DNA from: Candidatus Rokuibacteriota bacterium
GTDB lineage: Bacteria; Methylomirabilota; Methylomirabilia; Rokubacteriales; CSP1-6
NCBI GenBank assembly: GCA_005887895.1
Contig: VBPC01000292.1
Coordinates: 1 to 37,233, forward strand
Direction of reading: 5' to 3'
Length of the DNA stretch: 37,233 bases
Shown here: positions 1 to 7,746 of the stretch, one piece after another
How the letters are laid out: every line of letters begins with the position of its first letter
Numbering within the stretch: position 1 is the first letter of the stretch
Made by a program: the position numbers and the translations under genes
Notes under the pieces: model-generated
What the model was told of the DNA's origin: nothing
The model's input: the letters and a program-made list of their open reading frames with translations, nothing else
Databases searched by the model: none

Positions 1-27
1 GTTCAGTGAGTGAAAAGGAGCCCCCCT

Positions 28-783
28 ATGCCCAGGGCAACGGTCGGAGCCCTCCTGGTTGCGCTGTCTTTCGTCGTCGGGGCCGTCCCGGCGGCGGCTG
101 AGCCGATCGCCGTTCGGTTCACCGAAGGCATCATGCGGGGCTTCCCGGTCCTGCGATCCCAGAGCGGTGAGAAGCTCGCCCAGGGGGAACTGGTGCAGAT
201 CCCGCGCGGTGACGTCGTCGAGAGCCGGCTGATCTTCCGGTTCAAGGATGGCTCGCTCTACGACGAGCGGGTGGTCTTCTCCCAGCGCGACGTCTTCACG
301 CTGCTGAGCTATCGCATCGTCCAGCGGGGCCCCTCGTTCCCGGAGTCGCTCGAGGGCTCCGTCGACCGGTCGAGCGGGCGCTACGAGGTCCGTTACAAGG
401 GCGACGAGGACAGTCCCGAGGAGACCCTCAAGGGCCAGATCGATCTCCCCAGCGACGTGTACAACGGCCTGCTCTCGACCCTGATGAAGAACATGCCGGC
501 CGGCAACCCGGCGACCGTGCAGATCGTCGCCTTCACGCCCAAGCCGCGCTTCGTGAAGATGCTGCTGAAGCCCGCCGCCGAGGACCTGATGCAGGTCAAC
601 GACGTCGCCGTGGCCACCACGCGGTTCGTGGTCCGGCCGCAGCTGGGCCTGTTCGCGTCGCTGCTGATCGCCGACATTCCCGACGTGAAGTGCTGGATCG
701 CCGGCGGCGAGGCGCCCGCATTCCTCCGCTTCGAGGGGCCGCTGTACTTCATGGGCCCGATCTGGCGGATCGACTGGTCGTAG
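28..783 (+). CDS. Secreted or periplasmic protein of unknown function
   Basis: The ATG at 28 is preferred over an in-frame GTG at 10 because an AGGAG ribosome site lies 7 nt before it, giving 251 residues. The N-terminus is a clear signal peptide: a short basic start, a hydrophobic run (GALLVALSFVVGAVPA) and an AAA/E cleavage site near residue 23. The mature part has alternating polar and hydrophobic residues suggesting a beta-rich fold. It has a single Cys near the C-terminus, no lipobox and no further membrane segment. I recognise no catalytic motif and assign no function. It is the only plus-strand gene and converges with the radical SAM gene, so it does not belong to the long minus-strand units. 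The coding call is firm (signal peptide, ribosome site, full-length frame); the role is unknown. Confidence 0.8.
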   Translation: MPRATVGALLVALSFVVGAVPAAAEPIAVRFTEGIMRGFPVLRSQSGEKLAQGELVQIPRGDVVESRLIFRFKDGSLYDERVVFSQRDVFTLLSYRIVQRGPSFPESLEGSVDRSSGRYEVRYKGDEDSPEETLKGQIDLPSDVYNGLLSTLMKNMPAGNPATVQIVAFTPKPRFVKMLLKPAAEDLMQVNDVAVATTRFVVRPQLGLFASLLIADIPDVKCWIAGGEAPAFLRFEGPLYFMGPIWRIDWS

Positions 784-990
784 CCCCCGTCCGACGGTCG
801 TCACGCGCCTCGTCGGCGCGCTCCTCATTCATGAGCCCCATCTCGCGCATTGACGCTCGTAGGCCTCTGACCGGCCGCGTTCGAGCTCCGGCTTTGCCCG
901 CGCAACCGGTTCTGGGGGCAGGCACGGAGGAGGAGCGCGCCGTCAGGCGTGCGACGACGGTCGGAAAGGCGGGCGAAGCCCCCCCGAGTT
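784..990. other. Convergent intergenic region with a GC-rich element
   Basis: These 207 nt separate two converging genes. I find no strong hairpin with a T-tract, only a short GGGC-GAA-GCCC stem near 972-982. The stretch from 882 resembles an element found at 14553-14591 (described separately). No convincing gene is seen. Confidence 0.5.
882..920 (+). repeat. Dispersed GC-rich element, copy A
   Basis: The core reads CGAGCTCCGGCTTTGCCC followed by GCGCAACCGGTTCTGGGGG. It aligns with the minus-strand sequence at 14591-14553 at roughly 32 of 38 positions with one single-base gap. Here it lies between genes. Similarity was judged by eye. Confidence 0.55.
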
Positions 991-2814
991 CTAGGCGGTC
1001 TCCCAGAGGCCTTCGGCGACGCCGGCGATTTTGTAGGCGTCGCGGATGCGGTCGAGGTTTTGGGTGACCAGCAGGCCGATCTTGGCGAAGGGCTCGAAGA
1101 CGGGGCCCTGGCCGCCGATCACGGGGAACGCCACCTTGGGCAGCTTCTCCCATTGCTGGCGTAGCGCGTCGGTCACCGAGGCGAGATTGGCGTAGAACTC
1201 CTCCCGTCCCTGCTCCGCGCGCTTGACCATCGGGGTGATGAGACAGTCGAGCGTCTGGCGCGCGCGCGCGGTGGCCTCCCCGACGGCGGCCTCGGCCAGC
1301 GGCACCACGGTCACGCCGAGCTCGCCGAGGAAGCGCTGCAGGAGCTGGCCGAGCTGATCTTGCAGGAGCGCGGCCGGCAGCCCGACCGTCTTCACCGAGC
1401 GGTGGCCGAGCTCGCGCGCCTCAGCATAGAGCTGGTTCCGCAGCCAGTCCACGTAGGCGCGGTTCTCGTCGTCCTTCCACCACTCCCGGATCATCTTCTT
1501 GCCCCAGTAGCGGATGGTCGTGTAGTAGAGATCGCCCTTCATGAGCTTCCGGGCGATGCCCCGCCACGAGTAGAACTTGCCCATGGCGTTGAGGGCGGCC
1601 ATCTGCAGCTCCCAGGGGCTCATGCGCCGCGGCTGGTGGACGGCGTGGTGGCCGTCGTAGAAGGTCCAGTTGCGGTTGATCACGTACTTGTCGCCCTTGT
1701 CGTAGAGTGTGTCCCAGTCGGGCGAGCCGGGGATCGGCGTCAGGATCATGAACTGCACCGAGTCGATGTCGTGCTTGAGCGCGAATTCGGCGGTGGCGTC
1801 GATCGTCTCGAGGTCGTCCTCGTCGGAGCCGACCACGAACATGCCGTGGATGCGGATCTTGTGGGCGTGGAACCTCTCGATCGAGCGCTCGATCTTGGCC
1901 AGGTCCTGCTTCTTCTGGAAGAGCTTCAGCGTGCGCGGATTGATCGACTCGAACCCGACGTAGACGTTGAAGCAGTTCGCGTCGCGCATCATCTGGAGGA
2001 GCTCGGGGTCGTCCACCGTCTCCGTCCGCACCTGGGCGCCCCACTGCGGCGTCAGGTCGCGACTGATCATGCCGCGCAGCAGCTCCTTCACCCGCTTCTT
2101 GTTGGCGGTGAAGATGTCGTCGGCGAAGAACGTGTAGAGGTTGCCCTTGTGCAGCTCCAGCTCTTCCAGCACGCGCGCGATGGAGTGGGTCCGGAAGGCG
2201 TGGCCGTACATGCCGGGCACCGAGCAGAACGTGCAGGAGAAGGGGCAACCTCGCGAGGTCGCGATCGAGACGACGCCGCCCGGCTTCCAGCCGTCGATGA
2301 GCCGATAGTCGGGAATCGGATTGACGTCGAGATTGGGGATCTTGGGGCGCTCGGGGTTGTGCACCGTGCGGCCGTCGCCGGCGCGGTACGTCAGGTTCTG
2401 GATCTGCTCGAAGCCGTCGCCGCGCTGGAGGGCGTCCACGAGCTCCTGGAAGGCGAACTCGCCTTCGCCCCGGACGACGAAATCGGCGTGCTGCATGCCT
2501 TCGTCCGGCATGAACGAGGTGTGCGTGCCGCCCATGACGACGACGGCGCCGGCGGCCCGCGCGGTGTCGGCGAGCCGGTAGGACTGCGGCGCCGTCGAGG
2601 TGATGGCCGAGACGGCGACCAGGTCGGCCGACAGCACCTCGTTCATGTCGATCGGTTGGATGTCCTCGATGTAGACGCGGACGTCGTAACCCTTGGAGCG
2701 CATGATCGTGCCCAGAAGCACCGAGCCGAGGCGGGGGATGCACACGCGACTGTAGATGTGCAGGTGCGTGGACTTCGGCTCGACGAATACCAGCTTCTTC
2801 ACGCCACGCTTCAT
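991..2814 (-). CDS. B12-binding-type radical SAM protein
   Basis: Predicted 607-residue radical SAM enzyme. Residues ~1-150 form a cobalamin-binding-type Rossmann domain (GSVLLGTIMRSKGYDV, then a GGTHTSF loop). The radical SAM core follows, with the 4Fe-4S motif SRGCPFSCTFCS at about C190/C194/C197. About 200 C-terminal residues beyond the core are not recognised; they begin with an aromatic, basic stretch and end in a helical region. The family includes methyltransferases and ring-forming enzymes such as HpnP/HpnR-like and BchE-like proteins, so the substrate cannot be assigned. Possible starts lie at 2856, 2820 and 2814; GAGGAG 9 nt upstream favours 2814. It is the last gene of the minus-strand series, 113 nt after nrdR, and may have its own promoter. 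Confidence 0.85.
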   Translation of the reverse strand: MKRGVKKLVFVEPKSTHLHIYSRVCIPRLGSVLLGTIMRSKGYDVRVYIEDIQPIDMNEVLSADLVAVSAITSTAPQSYRLADTARAAGAVVVMGGTHTSFMPDEGMQHADFVVRGEGEFAFQELVDALQRGDGFEQIQNLTYRAGDGRTVHNPERPKIPNLDVNPIPDYRLIDGWKPGGVVSIATSRGCPFSCTFCSVPGMYGHAFRTHSIARVLEELELHKGNLYTFFADDIFTANKKRVKELLRGMISRDLTPQWGAQVRTETVDDPELLQMMRDANCFNVYVGFESINPRTLKLFQKKQDLAKIERSIERFHAHKIRIHGMFVVGSDEDDLETIDATAEFALKHDIDSVQFMILTPIPGSPDWDTLYDKGDKYVINRNWTFYDGHHAVHQPRRMSPWELQMAALNAMGKFYSWRGIARKLMKGDLYYTTIRYWGKKMIREWWKDDENRAYVDWLRNQLYAEARELGHRSVKTVGLPAALLQDQLGQLLQRFLGELGVTVVPLAEAAVGEATARARQTLDCLITPMVKRAEQGREEFYANLASVTDALRQQWEKLPKVAFPVIGGQGPVFEPFAKIGLLVTQNLDRIRDAYKIAGVAEGLWETA

Positions 2815-2882
2815 GGGCATGGTCTCCTCGACCTGAGCGCTAGGGGTGGTCGGCACGCGAGTCCGGCTGAGAATTGCTCACC

Positions 2883-2911
2883 ACGCTACCGCGCAGCCCA
2901 GCCCAAGTCAA
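2883..2911 (-). promoter_or_regulatory. Possible sigma70-type promoter for the radical SAM gene
   Basis: On the minus strand TTGACT (2911-2906) is followed after 17 nt by TAGCGT (2888-2883). The -35 matches consensus at 5 of 6 positions, the -10 at only 3 of 6. It lies in the gap after nrdR. The call is weak. Confidence 0.3.
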
Positions 2912-2927
2912 CGCAGGTTCTCGACGT

Positions 2928-3440
2928 TTACCTGGCCAGGCGGCCGGCCGGCGCCCGCGGCTTGGGGGCCGGGGCCGGCTTGGGCTTGTCGTCCTTGAGC
3001 AGCCCTTTGACCTCGTCCATGAACTGGGCGATGTCCTTGAACTGGCGATAGACCGAGGCGAAGCGGACGTAGGCCACCTGGTCGAGCCGCTGGAGATTCT
3101 CCATCACCATGTCGCCCAGCTCGTGGCTGGAGATCTCCTTCTCGGCGCGCTCGTGCAGCTTGGCCTCGATGTCGGCGACGACGTTGTCGACCGCCTGGAT
3201 GGCGATCGAACGCTTCTCGCACGATTTCAGGATCGAGCCGCGCAGCTTCTGGCGGTCGAACGGCTCGCGCCGCCCGTCGCGCTTGACGACGTGCGGCAGC
3301 ACGTCCTCGATGTACTCGTAGGTGGTGTAGCGCCGATGACACTTGAGGCACTCGCGCCGCCGGCGAATGAACTCGCCCTCCCGGCCGACGCGCGAATCGA
3401 CGACACGGTCTTCCGTGTGGCCGCAGAACGGGCATTTCAT
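2928..3440 (-). CDS. nrdR: Transcriptional repressor NrdR
   Basis: NrdR represses ribonucleotide reductase genes, sensing ATP/dATP through an ATP-cone domain. The 170-residue protein starts MKCPFCGH and has a zinc ribbon formed by CPFC (residues 3-6) and CLKC (~31-34). The basic DNA-binding stretch [17 protein letters not shown] is typical. The ATP cone covers ~49-139 ([16 protein letters not shown] onward). The last ~20 residues are a Pro/Ala/Lys-rich tail beyond the usual ~150-residue family length. The gene lies 28 nt downstream of glyA and is probably co-transcribed; NrdR near glyA and folate or nucleotide genes is common. No NrdR-box pair was seen in the window, so its targets lie elsewhere. 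Confidence 0.95.
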   Translation of the reverse strand: MKCPFCGHTEDRVVDSRVGREGEFIRRRRECLKCHRRYTTYEYIEDVLPHVVKRDGRREPFDRQKLRGSILKSCEKRSIAIQAVDNVVADIEAKLHERAEKEISSHELGDMVMENLQRLDQVAYVRFASVYRQFKDIAQFMDEVKGLLKDDKPKPAPAPKPRAPAGRLAR

Positions 3441-3468
3441 CGAGGCCCACCTCCTCCGTTGCGGACGC

Positions 3469-4719
3469 TCACCTGACGCGGTCCGGGTAGAGCGGGAACC
3501 GACTCGTCAGCGCCTGCACCTCGCCGCGGACCCTGGCCTCGACGCCGGAGTCGCCGAGCTTGGACAGGACGCGGTCGATGAGCTCGGCGATCACCGTCAT
3601 CTCGGCCTCGGTCATGCCGCGCGTGGTCACCGCCGGCGTGCCGATCCGGATCCCGCTGGTCACCATCGGGCTCTTCGTCTCGAACGGGATCGTGTTCTTG
3701 TTGACGGTGATCCACGCCCGGTCGAGGGCCTCCTGGGCGTCCTTGCCGGTGACGTTGCGCGTCGACAGGTCGAGCAGCAGCAGGTGCGTGTCGGTGCCGC
3801 CGCTGACCAGCCGGAAGCCGCGGGCCAGCAGCGCGTCGGCCAGCGCCCTGGCGTTCTTCACGATCTGCTGCTGGTAGGCGCGCCACTCGGGCGTGAGCGC
3901 TTCCTTGAACGCGACCGCCTTGGCCGCGATCACGTGCATCAGCGGGCCGCCCTGCACTCCCGGCATGACCGTCTTGTCGAGCGCCGCGGCGTGGGCGGCC
4001 CGGCACATCACCATGCCGCCCCGCGGCCCGCGCAGCGTCTTGTGCGTGGTGGTCGTGACGAAGTCCGCGATCCCGATCGGCGAGGGATGCAGCCCGGCGG
4101 CGACCAGCCCGGCCGGATGGGCGATGTCGGCCATGAGCATGGCGCCGACCTCGCGCGCGATCTCACCGAAGGGCGTGAAGTCGATCGCGCGGGGGAACGC
4201 CGAGCCGCCGGCGATGATGAGCCGGGGACGATGCTGGCGGGCGAGGTCCCGGACCTGGTCCAGGTCGATGCGCTCGGTGTCCCGCCGGACGCCGTAGGCG
4301 ACGATCGAGTAGAACTTGCCCGAGTAGTTCACCGGGCTGCCGGCGGTGAGGTGGCCGCCGTGCGAGAGGTTGGGGCCGAGCACGACGTCGCCCGGCTTGA
4401 GCAGCGTGAAGTAGACCGCCATGTTGGCCTGGGCGCCCGAGTGCGCCTGCACGTTCGCGTGCTCGCAGCCGAACAGCTCCTTGGCGCGCGCGATGGCGAG
4501 ATCCTCGACGATGTCGACGACCTCACAGCCGCCGTAGTAGCGGCGCCCGGGATAGCCCTCCGCGTACTTGTTGGTGAGGACGGAGCCGGTGGCCTCGAGC
4601 ACGGCCTCGGAGACGAAGTTCTCGGAGGCGATCAGCTCCAGGTTGCGATGCTGGCGCTGGGCCTCCTCGTGGAGGGCCTTGGCGACCTCGGAGTCGACTT
4701 CGGCGAGCCGCCGGGCCAT
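3469..4719 (-). CDS. glyA: Serine hydroxymethyltransferase
   Basis: Cytoplasmic PLP enzyme converting serine and tetrahydrofolate to glycine and methylene-THF, the main one-carbon source for the purine formyl-transfer steps encoded upstream. The 416 residues from ATG 4719 match the usual length. Diagnostic motifs: ELIASENF near the N-terminus, [15 protein letters not shown], the PLP-lysine motif [14 protein letters not shown] and C-terminal [12 protein letters not shown]. The open frame continues upstream to 4860, but that extension overlaps thiI and does not look like SHMT. No Shine-Dalgarno precedes the ATG; instead a promoter-like sequence ends 6 nt before it, suggesting a leaderless transcript. 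It follows thiI by 46 nt. Confidence 0.96.
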   Translation of the reverse strand: MARRLAEVDSEVAKALHEEAQRQHRNLELIASENFVSEAVLEATGSVLTNKYAEGYPGRRYYGGCEVVDIVEDLAIARAKELFGCEHANVQAHSGAQANMAVYFTLLKPGDVVLGPNLSHGGHLTAGSPVNYSGKFYSIVAYGVRRDTERIDLDQVRDLARQHRPRLIIAGGSAFPRAIDFTPFGEIAREVGAMLMADIAHPAGLVAAGLHPSPIGIADFVTTTTHKTLRGPRGGMVMCRAAHAAALDKTVMPGVQGGPLMHVIAAKAVAFKEALTPEWRAYQQQIVKNARALADALLARGFRLVSGGTDTHLLLLDLSTRNVTGKDAQEALDRAWITVNKNTIPFETKSPMVTSGIRIGTPAVTTRGMTEAEMTVIAELIDRVLSKLGDSGVEARVRGEVQALTSRFPLYPDRVR

Positions 4720-4725
4720 AGCCAG

Positions 4726-4754
4726 ACCATACCGATTGTGTCCCGGCCCGTCAA
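4726..4754 (-). promoter_or_regulatory. Probable glyA promoter giving a leaderless mRNA
   Basis: Minus-strand TTGACG (4754-4749), a 17-nt spacer and TATGGT (4731-4726) form a good sigma70-like promoter in the 46-nt thiI-glyA gap. The -10 ends 6 nt before the glyA ATG, so the usual +1 distance places the start at or next to the A of ATG. This fits the missing ribosome site. Confidence 0.5.
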
Positions 4755-4765
4755 GGAGACTAGAT

Positions 4766-6040
4766 CTAGATGGGGGATGCCGGTGATCGAGGACCGCTCC
4801 GGCTCTGCCGGGGCGGTTCCGAGCAGGTGGGGGGTCCGGGAGCCATCTCGGGGCCCCCATGTCGATCGGCCGGGAACTCGAAGGTCTCCAGGACGGCCCC
4901 GGTGACGCCGGTCTCGACCAGCCGGTCGATCTCCAGGCGTGATTCGACGGCCTCGGCCTCGGCGGGGGTCATGCGGGTGGCGGGGTGCGCGGGCACGAAG
5001 AGGGTACAGCAGTCGGCGTCGGGCTCGATCGAGGTCTCGAAGGTGCCCAGGCGCCGGGCCTCGTCGGTGATCTCGATCTTGTCGGTGCCGATCAGCGGCC
5101 GCAGCACCGGGACGGTGGCGGCCGCGTCGATGGCGGCGATGTTCTCGAGCGTCTGGGAGGCGACCTGGCCCAGGCTTTCCCCGGTCGTCAGCGCCAGCGC
5201 GCCCGTCTGGTGGGCGATGGCCTCGGCGATGCGCACCATCAGGCGACGGTAGACGACCACCCGCGCCGGCGGCGGCACCGAGAGCACGACCTCGCGCTGG
5301 ATCTCGCCAAAGGGCACCAGGTACAGGCGCGAGGCGTACTGCCACTCGGTGAGGCGCTCGACCAGCGCCCGGGCCTTGGCCTGCGAGGTATCCGGCAAGT
5401 ACGGCACGCTGTGGAAGTGCACGAACACGACGCGGCAGCCGCGCTTCATCATGCGCCAGGCCGCCACCGGCGAGTCGATGCCGCCCGAGAGCAGCGCCGC
5501 CACCGTGCCGCTGCCGCCGACCGGCAGGCCGCCCGGGCCCGGCCGGCGGTCGAGCGAGACGAAGGCCTCGTCGGGCAGCACCTCCACGACGATCTCGACC
5601 TCGGGATGCTCGAGGTCCACGCGCGTCGCCACCCGCTGCAGCACGAACGCGCCCAGCGCGCGGTTCAGCTCGACGCTCGTCAGCGGGTAGGTCTTGAAGG
5701 CGCGGCGGGCGGTGATGCGGAAAGAGCCGAACGCGCGCCCCTCCACGAGCCGGCCGACGAGGTTCTGCATCGCCTCCAGCGTCGAGGAGGTCCGATAGCC
5801 CAGCGAGACGCTGGCGACGCCGCACACGCGCTGGATGCGGTCGCGCACGGCCTCCGGGCGCGGGTGGCCGTCCAGGTCGATGACGATGCGGCCCGGCCGC
5901 TGGCGCAGCGTCGAGGGACCGAGGTCGGCGATGGCGCGGGCGAGGTTGCGGGCAAGCTGGCGGAGGAACCGCGGCCGGTTGCCGCGCTTGAGGCTGATCT
6001 CGTGATAGTGCACGACCACGACCGGCCGCAGCCGCATCAT
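4766..6040 (-). CDS. thiI: tRNA 4-thiouridine synthetase ThiI (no rhodanese domain)
   Basis: ThiI adenylates U8 of tRNA for sulfur insertion and can act in thiazole synthesis. The 424-residue protein has an N-terminal ferredoxin-like/THUMP region (~1-170; [15 protein letters not shown] is typical) and an adenylating PP-loop SGGIDSP near residue 190, followed by [13 protein letters not shown]. The C-terminal rhodanese domain of enterobacterial ThiI is absent, as in many bacteria. The family region ends near ETFEF (~390). About 34 further Pro/Ser/Arg-rich residues (4768-4870) look like read-out into non-coding sequence and include a GC-rich element. ATGs at 6040 and 6037 are both possible. It is 4 nt after mobA and surely co-transcribed with it. 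Confidence 0.92.
   Translation of the reverse strand: MMRLRPVVVVHYHEISLKRGNRPRFLRQLARNLARAIADLGPSTLRQRPGRIVIDLDGHPRPEAVRDRIQRVCGVASVSLGYRTSSTLEAMQNLVGRLVEGRAFGSFRITARRAFKTYPLTSVELNRALGAFVLQRVATRVDLEHPEVEIVVEVLPDEAFVSLDRRPGPGGLPVGGSGTVAALLSGGIDSPVAAWRMMKRGCRVVFVHFHSVPYLPDTSQAKARALVERLTEWQYASRLYLVPFGEIQREVVLSVPPPARVVVYRRLMVRIAEAIAHQTGALALTTGESLGQVASQTLENIAAIDAAATVPVLRPLIGTDKIEITDEARRLGTFETSIEPDADCCTLFVPAHPATRMTPAEAEAVESRLEIDRLVETGVTGAVLETFEFPADRHGGPEMAPGPPTCSEPPRQSRSGPRSPASPI
4795..4838 (+). repeat. GC-rich element, diverged copy, in the thiI 3' end
   Basis: The plus-strand sequence begins GCTCCGGCTCTGCC and continues through GGTTCCGAGC to a G-run. It resembles the element at 882-920 over the first ~15 nt and the GGTTC part only. 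It encodes most of the non-conserved ThiI tail. Membership in the family is uncertain. Confidence 0.3.
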
Positions 6041-6044
6041 CCCC

Positions 6045-6641
6045 TCAGCCGAGCTCGGCGACGAGCGTCTGCGCGCGCGCTAGCTCCTCCGGCGTGTTGA
6101 CGTTCATGAAGACGACGCCGGGCGCGCGATGACGCGCGACCTCGGCCTCCGCAATCTCCACGACGCGCACGTCGGGGAAGAAGCCGACGATCTTCAGACG
6201 CCCGACCCGGAGTCGGGCCTCGATGGCCGGCAGGCAGGCCTTGCCGTACACGGCGTGCAGCGTCTCGAGCTGCTCGCCGACCCGCGGGATCACGACGTCG
6301 CCCTGCCCCGCCCGGTCCACCAGCAGGCGCGCCACGTCGCGGTGCAGGAACGGCATGTCGCAGGCGACGGTGAAGGCGGCGTCGCCGGAGGCCGCCGCCA
6401 GCCCGGTGAAGATCCCGCCGAGCGAGCCGTGCTCCGGATAGGCGTCGGGCACCATCGGCACCCCGAGGAAGCCGTAGAGATCGGGCGTATTCGTCACGAT
6501 GAGCACATCGTCCACGACCGGGCGCACCGCGTCCAGCACGCGCTCGATGATCCGCCGGCCACCGAGCTCGAGCAGCGCCTTGGGCCGGCCGCCCATGCGG
6601 GTGCTCTTGCCGCCGGCCTGGATGACCCCGGTGACGCGCAC
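6045..6641 (-). CDS. mobA: Molybdenum cofactor guanylyltransferase-like nucleotidyltransferase
   Basis: Probable MobA, which transfers GMP to molybdopterin. The 198-residue protein opens with the nucleotidyltransferase signature IQAGGKSTRMGGRPKALLE. The metal-binding Asp lies in VACDMPFLH (~95-105), and the C-terminal MNVNTPEEL motif is typical of MobA. GTG at 6641 is chosen because it follows the tsaC-like stop by one base and directly precedes the conserved strand; the longer frame to 6734 lies in the tsaC region and lacks family features. Related CTP- or GTP-dependent transferases share the fold, so exact substrate is inferred. It sits between the tsaC-like gene and thiI. Confidence 0.85.
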   Translation of the reverse strand: MRVTGVIQAGGKSTRMGGRPKALLELGGRRIIERVLDAVRPVVDDVLIVTNTPDLYGFLGVPMVPDAYPEHGSLGGIFTGLAAASGDAAFTVACDMPFLHRDVARLLVDRAGQGDVVIPRVGEQLETLHAVYGKACLPAIEARLRVGRLKIVGFFPDVRVVEIAEAEVARHRAPGVVFMNVNTPEELARAQTLVAELG

Positions 6642-6642
6642 G

Positions 6643-7128
6643 TCAGATCCGGACGGCGCCGGCCCGCACCACGCGCGGCGGATCGCGCGTGACGTCGACG
6701 ACCGTCGACGGCTCCCCCCCCGGCGTCGCGCCACCGTCCAGCACCAGCGCGACGCGGTCCCCGAAGTACGCCGCGACCTCGGCGGCCGTGGTCGGCGGGG
6801 CGAGGCCCGAGGGATTCGCGCTGGGCGCGGTGATCGGCTCGCCGAGCGCGCTCACCAGCGCGCGTGCGAGCGGATGCGCCGAGAGCCGCACGCCGAGGCG
6901 CGCCATCAGCTCGCGCGCCCGCGGCGGGAGATCGGCCACCACGCGCTCGGCCATCGCGATCGAGTCGATCAGCACGAGGAGCGGCTTGTGCTCCGGGCGG
7001 CCCTTCACCTCGACGAGCCGCCGCACGGCCGCCGGCGCCAGCGCGGCGGCGCCGAGCCCGTAGAAGGTCTCGGTGGGAAAGGCGACGAGATCGTCGGCCC
7101 GCAGCAGCGTAGCGGCCTCGGCCAGCAC
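6643..7128 (-). CDS. tsaC: TsaC/Sua5-like protein with internal deletion, possibly non-functional
   Basis: The family makes threonylcarbamoyl-AMP for the t6A modification of tRNA. Recognisable parts are VAFPTETFYGLGA, KGRPEHKPL, the APSANPSG motif and the C-terminal STVVDV. Two things are wrong. First, ELMAR runs directly into LGVRLSAHP where homologues have FWPGPLT and about 27 residues in total; the frame is kept. Second, family-like coding (RVVSVD onwards) extends upstream of GTG 7128 back to the purE stop at 7219, but those 30 codons contain no ATG, GTG or TTG, so the first strand is untranslated or uses an unusual start. The 161 residues are short compared with about 200 for the family. 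It may be a decaying copy, a real variant or an assembly error. Another tsaC elsewhere would be expected if this is dead. Confidence 0.7.
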   Translation of the reverse strand: MLAEAATLLRADDLVAFPTETFYGLGAAALAPAAVRRLVEVKGRPEHKPLLVLIDSIAMAERVVADLPPRARELMARLGVRLSAHPLARALVSALGEPITAPSANPSGLAPPTTAAEVAAYFGDRVALVLDGGATPGGEPSTVVDVTRDPPRVVRAGAVRI

Positions 7129-7218
7129 GGCCGGCGCCGGCGCGTGGGAATCGACGCTGACGACGCGGGCGGGACGAGCCGGGGAATCCGTGGCCGTCTC
7201 GATTCCCCGAGCCCGGGC

Positions 7219-7746
7219 TCAGCTCGTGCCGGAGCGCGTGCGGAGCTTTTCGGCCACCCGGCGCCCGCGCTCCTCGACCTCGTCGGCGAGGCTCCGGCGG
7301 TACCCGGCGAGGCGCTCGGCGAGGGCGGCGTCGCCGACGGCGAGGATCTGGGCGGCCAGGATCGCGGCGTTGGCCGCGCCCCACGGGCCGATGGCCACGG
7401 TGGCGACCGGCACGCCCTTCGGCATCTGGACGATCGAGAGCAGGGCGTCGAGGCCGTTGAGCGTGGTCGACGCGATCGGCACCCCGATGACCGGCAGCGA
7501 CGAGAAGGCGGCGACCACGCCCGGCAGCGCGGCGGCGCCGCCGGCGGCGGCGATCAGCACGCGCAGGCCGCGCCCGGCGGCACCGCTCGCCCACTCCTCC
7601 GTGCGCCGCGGCGTGCGGTGGGCGGAGGCGACCACGACCTCGTGACCGATGCCGAGCGTCTCGAGAACCTTCACCGTCTCCAGCATCGTCTCGAGGTCCG
7701 AGTCGCTGCCCAGCACGATGCCCACGCGCGTCACGGGATTGGTCAC
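7219..7746 (-). CDS. purE: N5-carboxyaminoimidazole ribonucleotide mutase PurE
   Basis: Purine step converting N5-CAIR to CAIR in the PurK-dependent class, or carboxylating AIR directly in class II. The 175-residue protein has GSDSDLETM near the N-terminus, the catalytic-His motif SAHRTP (~42-47), PIASTTLNGLDALLSIVQMP and GAANAAILAAQILA. The SAHRTP form fits class I. An oddity is GGAAALPG where most family members have GGAAHLPG; the conserved His is Ala (GCG). GTG 7746 overlaps the purD stop (GTGA). No purK is present in the window, leaving open whether it acts as a mutase. Family assignment is firm. Confidence 0.93.
   Translation of the reverse strand: MTNPVTRVGIVLGSDSDLETMLETVKVLETLGIGHEVVVASAHRTPRRTEEWASGAAGRGLRVLIAAAGGAAALPGVVAAFSSLPVIGVPIASTTLNGLDALLSIVQMPKGVPVATVAIGPWGAANAAILAAQILAVGDAALAERLAGYRRSLADEVEERGRRVAEKLRTRSGTS

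Noticed and set aside
2815..2927. NrdR box in the nrdR-radical SAM gap
   Set aside because: No ACACTATATATAGTGT-like pair was found on either strand.
1360..3051. Long plus-strand open frame opposite the radical SAM gene and nrdR
   Set aside because: It is antisense to well-supported genes, is rich in Val/Leu/Arg/Asp/His as expected from the complement of high-GC codons, and shows no family motif. The same holds for other long plus-strand frames, for example at 19334-21919 and 27674-29752.
4760..4769. Palindrome CTAGATCTAG as a regulator site
   Set aside because: It spans the thiI stop, is only 10 bp and no second copy was seen. It may be chance.
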